This document shows positions 15,101 through 20,074 of a stretch of 20,074 nt of DNA, piece by piece (positions within the stretch are counted from its first letter, which is position 1; each line of letters opens with the position of its first letter). Below the pieces are notes generated by a model. It was not told the origin of the DNA. It did not search any database and was given only the letters and a program-made list of their open reading frames with translations. The translations under genes and the position numbers were made by a program. The stretch is from a virus. The stretch is taken from the IMG/VR virus record IMGVR_UViG_3300010885_029176, positions 1 to 20,074 of that record; one strand, given 5' to 3'.

Positions 15101-17439
15101 TTATTACTATTTGTTGGTATATTTGGTTCTATTTGTACAGATATTTGATTAGTCCCGTTATAATAATTCGCCTTTGTATTAAACTGATTTAATCTCTCCC
15201 CAAATGGCATATCCGCAGTATATAATGCTGAATAATAATCATTCGCAGAAATTTCAAATGTAGTATATAACTGCACTCCATAGTTTGAGTTATATTTTTT
15301 TAGATTACCGGATAATAATTGAAGAACTAATATATAATCATAATCTTTATTATAACATCCGTTACCTACAAAAAAATTAGGGTCTTTGACTAATTTTGGA
15401 AAATCAGTATCAAATTTAACTTCTAAGGCATCTGAGTATACTCCTAAATTAGCAAAATTGACCAATAAACCACTATTACTACCTGCGTTTGCGGTTGAAG
15501 ATTGTGCCGACGATAACGTGCTACCCCCATTATCATCACCACTACAATCACAAACATCACAATCAGGATATGTAATCATCGGTAATTTTAGTGGTGGAAA
15601 ATCATAATCTATTAATCTTGCAAAAACAATTATAAGGGCGATTGCAATTCCTAACCATAAAAGTAGCATTACTGAATAGTATATTACACCCGCAACCCAA
15701 ACTGTCGCACCAAAACCTATTGATGGTGTTGCCGCCGCAATTATACCTAATGTCGATTGAACTATATTATATCCCGCCCATAATTCTAAAAAAATAAAGA
15801 AAAATACTTTTAACCAACTTTTCCAAAGATAAGCTATTAAACTATATAAAATTATTAAAGGTAATCCAATAATACCCAAAATAATCAATAAAAAATTAAA
15901 AACTCTCCATATTAAACTAGTATGAAAAACCCCATCATTTACGGGATACCTATTAGCAACATCTTCGCAGGTATCATCGTCAATTCTTTTAATACCAATA
16001 AATTTTTCTTTATTATTTGCGATTTTATAATTATCAATAAATGAAGATACTGTATAAACCTTATTGTACTCAAATTCATAAAAATAATCTTCACAATTTA
16101 TTATATCTTGAATGTCAGGATTAGTAATACTCACACTACCATTAGTATATGCTGACCAATCTAAACTAAACGCATACGATTTCTGAAAATCTAACCAATC
16201 AGGGTCAGTTTGGTAATTCGGATTAACAAATTGAATAATCGTTGGGTCAAATCCTCCATTCCATCCTCGTTCCTTAACATTAGGTACTAAATAATATCCT
16301 CTTTTATAATCTTCGGACACACTCGTACTTTGTTGCCATTTAATCTTGAATCTATATTTAGCCTTTGTTGGAACTCCCACTGATGGGTCATTAGATAAAA
16401 CCTGTTGTCCGAATTCATTTGTATACACATAATCCTGATTCATTGGTAAATCAAATAACCAAGCACCCGCAGAATCTATTAACTTACCACCATTTGGTAA
16501 ATCAGCCCTTTCTATAATAGGTAACCCATTAGAATCTCTATAAATTGATTGTGTTAATCCAATAATTTCACCAGGACCTGTAATTAACTTACACAAATCA
16601 CCCGTCGCTTTTTGTGCAATACCGTTTGATTTAACCGCAGATTTTTCATTTGAACTCATTAGAGAACCCATAAAAATTGATGTTGGTAATATATTAATAT
16701 TGGCCTCGTTTGTTAAATCAAAATCACTTCTTGTTATCCCAATTTGACAAACATCTTTTTCACCCCAAAATGGAACAATTTCAATTGTTTTATTAATCAC
16801 AATAATTTGTGGTAATTGATTGAAATTAGATGATGATTTAAATTTTACACCATCAAACTGTTCTTCAGTTGCAACACCCATCCTTATTAAATCTTGAGGA
16901 GTCAACGAAAATTCACCAATGTCCGATAAATCAACATTCATCACAATTGTTTGAGTTCCAACAGGAACACCAAAAATTAAAAAGTCACCACTATCGTTGG
17001 TTGTAACAGTATACTTATAATACTTGTCATAAAGTTCTACAACGGTTTGATTTACTAAAGCATCTAATCTTGTTGGAAAAGTACCTGTCGGTACGTGATT
17101 AGTATATGATGGAACATATGGTAATAAATTATATCTATAACCATCTTCATTAGTTTGTTCTAAATTCTTATAAGGATATATGGAAGATATTACAGGATTA
17201 TCTTCATCTTCGGGTTTTATCGGAATAAAAATTGAAAGTTTGGTATTTGGAATACCGTATCCGTTATTCGCAAAAACTCTTCCGGCAATAACCCCATAAT
17301 CAGAACACATCCTAGTATAAACATCAGATTGTCTTATTTTTAAAGATAGAACTTCCAATTGCTCAAAATCTTGTTCTACTTTAATAACAATATTTTTGTC
17401 ATCCCCCGGCGTTGTTCTTATTCTATATGATTGACCCAT
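12157..17439 (-). CDS. Giant baseplate-associated protein with Ig-like N-terminus and internal membrane cluster
   Basis: A 1760-residue protein, the largest in the window, starting at ATG 17437-17439. An AAAGG lies six bases upstream, one of the few clear ribosome-binding sites here. Residues 46-172 look like a carboxypeptidase-regulatory/Ig-like fold: GVIAGRVFANNGYGIPNTKL (49-68) and later TTNDSGDFLIFGVPVGTQTI (146-165). Residues 505-610 contain about three strongly hydrophobic segments, unusual for a tail protein. A CDVCDC cluster (627-632) and a Gly/Ser/Ala-rich hinge follow. Beta-rich sequence fills the rest. Residues 1664-1710 hold a YTIxNY...DNFLNVGA...VSFIATGTTP module of a kind common in phage structural proteins, and the end carries PWYFYFGLKKGETAINKF (1731-1748). 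The place just after gp6 corresponds to gp7 in T4 order (about 1032 residues), but no gp7 motif is evident. I infer a large wedge, spike or membrane-interacting protein. Confidence 0.65.
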   Translation of the reverse strand: MGQSYRIRTTPGDDKNIVIKVEQDFEQLEVLSLKIRQSDVYTRMCSDYGVIAGRVFANNGYGIPNTKLSIFIPIKPEDEDNPVISSIYPYKNLEQTNEDGYRYNLLPYVPSYTNHVPTGTFPTRLDALVNQTVVELYDKYYKYTVTTNDSGDFLIFGVPVGTQTIVMNVDLSDIGEFSLTPQDLIRMGVATEEQFDGVKFKSSSNFNQLPQIIVINKTIEIVPFWGEKDVCQIGITRSDFDLTNEANINILPTSIFMGSLMSSNEKSAVKSNGIAQKATGDLCKLITGPGEIIGLTQSIYRDSNGLPIIERADLPNGGKLIDSAGAWLFDLPMNQDYVYTNEFGQQVLSNDPSVGVPTKAKYRFKIKWQQSTSVSEDYKRGYYLVPNVKERGWNGGFDPTIIQFVNPNYQTDPDWLDFQKSYAFSLDWSAYTNGSVSITNPDIQDIINCEDYFYEFEYNKVYTVSSFIDNYKIANNKEKFIGIKRIDDDTCEDVANRYPVNDGVFHTSLIWRVFNFLLIILGIIGLPLIILYSLIAYLWKSWLKVFFFIFLELWAGYNIVQSTLGIIAAATPSIGFGATVWVAGVIYYSVMLLLWLGIAIALIIVFARLIDYDFPPLKLPMITYPDCDVCDCSGDDNGGSTLSSAQSSTANAGSNSGLLVNFANLGVYSDALEVKFDTDFPKLVKDPNFFVGNGCYNKDYDYILVLQLLSGNLKKYNSNYGVQLYTTFEISANDYYSALYTADMPFGERLNQFNTKANYYNGTNQISVQIEPNIPTNSNKQHLDNVVVFIGQAGTYGDLSTGSMFSFVGPKNSKDPNITGGTLNSFGTKSITGTTDTGKTSVTIIYGKTNSRVGNELPVTYALTASASTNEKTYQYPSDIEYFQVVTGMTITQFRNLHASSPIPNTLADIIESTTTIIKRTWYQTYFCLSYFPTNPEKLFTCPHPVKNIDYIDNNSVIYITQRGVDPYSPQYPTKVGLGKLLGFSNINGVQINAPLRLNIPIRNIDPTIGGSIGNELCYIHRLANNNLTVNNGQKLWNPSYFFTPSNQYSGYTTNLTRYYSALDTTTLNYVIDPTNAGNTSISGKAFPSTNNNGSSDVVSNPNNFLFSSTNSPQKYSTQDSLVGGTFMYMTKPGIAGVSDGCYGSYPINQTIPEELYFSFIYPTGYTTNMSDKNNIVMRSDRLPSSDGLLLFSTGSTAYTNYNNVAMMNQNPKQSMYIFTDSGVLTVGGGISSPQYNAGDFLSGNNAFYGTVLNTFDCAGMVQFNCYSGNGINFGVSSNCTNTDAVENGCYVFVREPLKGLFNPKSDNDITRWSEYVLRFRFFYALCQGVLSNVFVNNWVNGNLYAFPFKVDTYYNKLNQVYKRKFPFETVMLQYETNNFYYRSSPAEKFLSSYRFVGAPSSGDPDRGSNISDIKTPTTIMNLGPRDEFLKEIILSPNYYGYNMKKISQTSYTDLSDMINFFSIIRVIDTNFWRSLLSTDMIKKLFSRGGSKGYRVDADFAQSSAINSQIGVIPFDSDYYDSTGTNPALIAAGFGANNIMMGIFFESTTEDMQVRDFISPMRIIRYNTNTNSFVYDYIPNKSQIVPNYKWKVQTGGYTLFGKQTNDWVTTPPVNGFYAQKYQSLDRLTSDYPRAGSLLPNEYNSRGYLFAQSAPITLTVGTPLIVGNVYTIINYVSPDNFLNVGATANTNDVSFIATGTTPSSWVNSTIEASPIYLTGATINPNPALAGAPWYFYFGLKKGETAINKFYTKYIGETTLNE
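15610..15927 (-). other. Multi-pass hydrophobic segment within the 1760-aa protein
   Basis: It encodes residues 505-610. The visible hydrophobic blocks are about 509-539 (VFNFLLIILGIIGLPLII core), about 544-570 (VFFFIFLELWAGYNIVQS core) and about 580-607 (VIYYSVMLLLWLGIAIALII core). They are separated by short loops with Lys/Trp (KSWLK) and Pro/Ser (ATPSIGFGAT). Length and composition fit three transmembrane helices or one long hairpin plus a helix. Confidence 0.75.
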
Positions 17440-17445
17440 TAATAA

Positions 17446-17450
17446 CCTTT
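17446..17450 (-). promoter_or_regulatory. Ribosome-binding site AAAGG for the 1760-aa gene
   Basis: AAAGG on the minus strand, six bases before the ATG. It is notable because most other starts in the window lack a clear purine-rich site, as expected for Bacteroidota-type translation. Confidence 0.45.
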
Positions 17451-17451
17451 A

Positions 17452-17463
17452 TAATAAATAGTT
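17452..17463 (-). promoter_or_regulatory. AACTATTTATTA motif upstream of the 1760-aa gene
   Basis: Identical on the minus strand to the 12-mer at 8430-8441, and located 12 bases before the ATG compared with 14 there. It is a possible phage promoter or leader element. Confidence 0.3.
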
Positions 17464-17469
17464 GATGGG

Positions 17470-17493
17470 GTATTTTTCCAAAAGAAAAAATAC
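17470..17493 (-). terminator. AT-rich hairpin, possible weak terminator after the gp6-like gene
   Basis: GTATTTTT (17470-17477) can pair with AAAAATAC (17486-17493) across an 8-base loop, giving an 8-bp stem with a single G-C pair. It lies downstream of the gp6-like stop and upstream of the giant gene. The stem is weak and lacks a clean U-tract, so it could equally be a processing or regulatory structure, or chance in AT-rich DNA. Confidence 0.25.
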
Positions 17494-17534
17494 ACTCGTT
17501 ATAAACATAACTTGTTTATTAAATAAATAAATTA

Positions 17535-19376
17535 TTAACTAATACTTACTGATTGGAGATTCTTGACTTTAACCCTAATATCTTTATTAGCAAATCGTAT
17601 TTGATATATTTGATTAGGCATTGCAAATATAGTCCCATCAACCACACCAATTTCTTTTGTTTCAGAATCAATATAAGACATAGATGTTTGAGATGATGAG
17701 TATTGTCCTCCAACTTTGTTAAAAATTTGTAAGCTTGTTACGGATATAACACCATTTTGTGATTGTAATATTCTATTAAGTTCTGACACATTAACATTTT
17801 GTCCTAATTGTCTTGTTGCTGGATTAAAATAAGTAGATATTTGATTTATAATTGAAGAAACAATTACACCCTGATTTTGACTAGCATCCAATACTATTGA
17901 TAAATCAATTCCCAAATCAATAACTTCGGCACTTTCTACAGAAATATAATCATTCAACATTCTATAGTTAGACAAATATTCCGCAATATTACCTAATAAA
18001 GTATTAGATACTATTGCTGTTAATGAACCGTTGGCATCATATGACAAAATTTTAACTTTAACTTTGTTATCTTCTTCCAAAATTGCCACTTTAGCAGGTG
18101 CTCCAAAATTTGATGGCATTTTTCTAATCAAAGCTTCATAATCATTTACGGTGACCGCTCTATTCTGAGAAGCAAAATTAAATGAAATAAAATTTCTAAC
18201 TTCCTCTAAAGTAGGTAATCCTGAACCTCCAATCGCTGCGGTAACATTATTACATCTTAAAGAAGTAATTACAGATGTATTAGTTTCATCAGAAGGGCCA
18301 TTTACAAAGAAATAAACTGTACCTATTTGATTAATAACATTAACTCCAAGATTTGTTCCTAAACCACCGCCAATTCTATATTGTACAAATAATGTTGTAT
18401 TTGGTTTTAATGTGCGACCCAAAGAAAAGTTATTTAAATATGTTTGGATACTTTGAACATTGATTCCCGTTCTAGCAAACTCTCTTAACTGGTCTTCGGC
18501 CGATGTATTACCACCGCCAAAAGTCATTTTCATAAATCCTTCAGGAGTATATTCGGTCATGAACCTATTATCGGTTGAAATATAAGTCCCTACTTTAACT
18601 CCTGGCATATCCGTAGGTTTTGTTGGGTCTTCAATAAAAACTCTATCTTGCGCTAACGCCTCCACTTCATACCATTTCCCATTTAAAGTTAAAAATTCTT
18701 GAACTGTTGGTACATTAGAATAGTTTGTTCCATCTTTTTGAATAACTGAAGTAACTCCAAGTATATTTTTTTCAGGTAAAAATAACTCATAAAAAGGCTT
18801 AACATCACCAGGAGTTATTGTTTGTTTAAAAACTTTTGTAATACCATTAACTACAATTTCTCGTTTTGTTATAGTATAATTTACCAATGTATTATTACCA
18901 TTAGTATTAGGACGAATAGTTCTATTTGGAAAACCTTCAGAATTGAAGGGTGATGTAAAATCAATATCATTAACAGTTTCAAATACTTGTCCCGCACCAA
19001 TAACTTGACTTCCCTTTCTTAACAAACCCAAATATCTTTCATCAGGTCTATCTCCATTAGCCGGAACTGTAATTGAAAAATCAACTAAAGCAACTGAAGG
19101 TCTTTGTCCCGGTAATTTTAATCCATAAGTTCTGGCAATATTATATATTGATGATTTTTGTTGTGCGTATTGTAATACCGTTTCTTGAATACTTCTATCA
19201 ATATGGTAATGTAAATTATCTGATACCGCAGCATTCAAATCCAAGAACATAGAAAAAACAGACGCATCGTTAAAATTATCTATTAATTCTGGATAATATG
19301 TTTTAACAAAATTTATTAATTCTGTTCTTATTGATTGAAAATCCCTTACGGAATATGATATTCTTTTTTCTCCCAT
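17535..19376 (-). CDS. Baseplate wedge protein, gp6/J-like
   Basis: A 613-residue protein starting six bases after the gp25-like stop. The N-terminus is highly typical of the T4-type gp6 group in marine myoviruses: RDFQSIRTELINFVKTYYPE (11-30), LIDNFNDASVFSMFLDLNAA (31-50), and HYHIDRSIQETVLQYAQQ (56-73). The middle and C-terminal parts fit the baseplate J-like fold: an Asn/Gly-rich beta region, then VNDYEALIRKMPSNFGAPAK and a LGQNVNVSELNRILQSQNGV element near the end. Length is close to T4 gp6 (about 660). In the known structure gp6 dimers form the inner iris of the baseplate and bind gp7, gp53 and gp25. Order directly after gp25 supports the call. No truncation or frameshift is seen. Confidence 0.88.
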   Translation of the reverse strand: MGEKRISYSVRDFQSIRTELINFVKTYYPELIDNFNDASVFSMFLDLNAAVSDNLHYHIDRSIQETVLQYAQQKSSIYNIARTYGLKLPGQRPSVALVDFSITVPANGDRPDERYLGLLRKGSQVIGAGQVFETVNDIDFTSPFNSEGFPNRTIRPNTNGNNTLVNYTITKREIVVNGITKVFKQTITPGDVKPFYELFLPEKNILGVTSVIQKDGTNYSNVPTVQEFLTLNGKWYEVEALAQDRVFIEDPTKPTDMPGVKVGTYISTDNRFMTEYTPEGFMKMTFGGGNTSAEDQLREFARTGINVQSIQTYLNNFSLGRTLKPNTTLFVQYRIGGGLGTNLGVNVINQIGTVYFFVNGPSDETNTSVITSLRCNNVTAAIGGSGLPTLEEVRNFISFNFASQNRAVTVNDYEALIRKMPSNFGAPAKVAILEEDNKVKVKILSYDANGSLTAIVSNTLLGNIAEYLSNYRMLNDYISVESAEVIDLGIDLSIVLDASQNQGVIVSSIINQISTYFNPATRQLGQNVNVSELNRILQSQNGVISVTSLQIFNKVGGQYSSSQTSMSYIDSETKEIGVVDGTIFAMPNQIYQIRFANKDIRVKVKNLQSVSIS

Positions 19377-19382
19377 ATAATA

Positions 19383-19844
19383 TTAAATATTAAGTATTAC
19401 AAAATCTCTTGAATTAAATACATCGTCTGTTATCGCATAATCAATTCTAACCTTTGCTGTGTATGGTTGAGTACTTGAATTCGGCACATTAAATTCTTTA
19501 TTAATAACATTTCCTGCCGTAGTAACAACATTAACTTCTTCTTCATCTGATGCCGCCTTTATAGAAATATTAGTTATTTTAAGTTGTGGCATGTATTTTT
19601 CACAAGCCTCCCTAATATCCGACTCAATATTATTAAAGGTTGGACTATCCATTGGTTCAAATATATATTCATATAATCTTGTACCAAAATCAGGTAAAAA
19701 ATATCTTGAACCTTTTCTTGTTAAGAGTAAATGAATTAAATCAGTTCTAATTTCATCATTAGCGGTTTGAGTTAATCTTAGGTACTTACCTTGATTTGAA
19801 ATATTAAAGGGAAACGCTATACCGTATGTTTTACCATTTGACAT
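19383..19844 (-). CDS. Baseplate wedge protein, gp25/GPW family
   Basis: A 153-residue protein, slightly longer than T4 gp25 (132). It carries the diagnostic core of the GPW/gp25 lysozyme-like family: LLLTRKGSRYFLPDFGTRLY (39-58), followed by EYIFEP (59-64), then an acidic helix with IREACEKYMPQL. The family seeds sheath polymerisation and sits between the gp6 dimer and the sheath; despite its name it has no lysozyme activity. The start ATG follows the DUF5522-like stop by 11 bases, in an AT-rich spacer with TATTTATT on the coding strand. The close link to gp6 downstream matches contractile-tail gene order widely. Confidence 0.92.
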   Translation of the reverse strand: MSNGKTYGIAFPFNISNQGKYLRLTQTANDEIRTDLIHLLLTRKGSRYFLPDFGTRLYEYIFEPMDSPTFNNIESDIREACEKYMPQLKITNISIKAASDEEEVNVVTTAGNVINKEFNVPNSSTQPYTAKVRIDYAITDDVFNSRDFVILNI

Positions 19845-19855
19845 ACAAATAAATA

Positions 19856-20056
19856 TTATGTATTAGTTTTTTTTATGTTTGTTACCCCTTTTTCATGTTT
19901 CGGGTCATAACAACAATGCAAACATTTATTACCGCAGCAATGTCCTCTACTTAAATGATAGTCCTCAGTAAAAACTAATAAACCCTTTTCGTTAAAATAA
20001 TAATAAGAAGGGAGAAGTTTATCCTTCTCCCTAATTTTTTGTTCTATGTTTTCCAT
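19856..20056 (-). CDS. Small Cys-rich DUF5522-like protein
   Basis: A 66-residue protein when started at the ATG at 20054-20056. A GTG five codons earlier (20069-20071) is possible, and the frame is still open at the right edge, so an upstream start cannot be excluded. The middle reads YYYFNEKGLLVFTEDYHLSR (18-37), followed by GHCCGNKCLHCCY (38-50), with Cys at 40, 41, 45, 48 and 49. This closely follows the CCGNxCxHCPY signature of DUF5522, a family of about 60-70 residues best known to me from Bacteroidota; here the usual Pro after the last HC is Cys. The spaced Cys and His suggest metal binding, but the function is unknown. It lies 11 bases before the gp25-like gene and is co-directional, so it is probably co-transcribed with the baseplate genes. 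The tail is Lys/Thr-rich (GVTNIKKTNT). Confidence 0.75.
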   Translation of the reverse strand: MENIEQKIREKDKLLPSYYYFNEKGLLVFTEDYHLSRGHCCGNKCLHCCYDPKHEKGVTNIKKTNT

Positions 20057-20074
20057 ATTACTTAATTTCACAAG

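Larger units (their letters stand above)
17440..17534. other. 95-base intergenic region between the gp6-like and giant genes
   Basis: This is the longest gap in the minus-strand run. It is about 75-80% AT and holds the AACTATTTATTA motif, an AAAGG ribosome-binding site, and two short inverted repeats (17470-17493, and 17501-17506 pairing with 17514-17519). No small open frame with coding character and no tRNA is seen. It is the natural place for a partial terminator and internal promoter. Confidence 0.5.

Noticed and set aside
14930-15607. Plus-strand open frames at 14930-15148 and 15386-15607
   Set aside because: Both lie within the 1760-aa coding region on the opposite strand, with no leader or homology that I recognise.
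12157-17439. Naming the 1760-aa protein gp7
   Set aside because: Only the position after gp6 supports it; no gp7 or gpI motif is visible, while a gpI-like core is visible in the 983-aa protein.
20057-20071. GTG start at 20069-20071 for the DUF5522-like gene
   Set aside because: The ATG five codons later gives the usual family length; the GTG has no visible ribosome-binding site before the window ends, though it is not excluded.
1-20074. Prophage or chromosomal contractile injection system (T6SS or eCIS)
   Set aside because: No TssB/TssC-type sheath, ATPase or effector genes and no bacterial flanks are seen; the gp25-gp6 pair with T4-type gp6 motifs and large fibre-like genes fits a phage better, though the window alone cannot exclude a prophage.

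Overview
The window looks like part of the tail and baseplate module of a large T4-like (myovirus-type) phage, or a genome fragment of one. The likely host is a Bacteroidota bacterium. The reasons are: very AT-rich DNA; tightly packed genes on one strand; a recognisable gp25-like gene followed by a gp6-like gene; few clear Shine-Dalgarno sequences; SprB-like repeats (SprB is the gliding adhesin of Flavobacterium-type bacteria) in a putative tail adhesin; and a small DUF5522-like protein, a family I know mainly from Bacteroidota. No integrase, replication, capsid or lysis gene is visible, so genome size, host and lifestyle remain inferred.

Layout. Ten genes are transcribed on the minus strand from the right edge (about 20056) to 1026. 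In reading order they are: a Cys-rich DUF5522-like protein; a gp25-like baseplate wedge protein; a gp6/J-like wedge protein; a 1760-residue giant with an Ig-like N-terminal domain and an internal membrane-spanning cluster; two neighbouring proteins (582 and 268 aa) with related N-termini; a PKD-like protein (389 aa); a 302-aa protein with a short Pro/Thr/Ser linker; a 983-aa protein with a gpI/TIGR02242-like core; and a 1176-aa mosaic of seven SprB-like modules, a domain shared with the 983-aa protein, a Pro/Thr linker, a PKD-like domain and a 22-residue leucine-rich repeat array. Most junctions overlap by 1-14 bases, three of them as TAATG. The only notable gaps are 17440-17534 (95 bases) and 8416-8453 (38 bases), and both carry the same 12-base motif just upstream of the next start.

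Left end. A 56-codon plus-strand gene (854-1024) runs convergently into the adhesin gene with one base between them. A minus-strand glycosyltransferase-like gene (from 781) runs off the left edge.

How the genes may work together. The gp25, gp6 and gpI/gp7-like proteins would form the wedge that surrounds the tail hub. The large PKD-, Ig- and repeat-containing proteins would build the periphery and host-contacting parts. The 1176-aa protein at the end of the run is the best candidate for the receptor-binding adhesin. The glycosyltransferase could modify phage or host glycans. The most unusual features are the SprB-like repeats in a phage tail protein, the 22-residue LRR tip, the hydrophobic multi-pass segment inside a baseplate-sized protein, and a domain shared between the two last genes.
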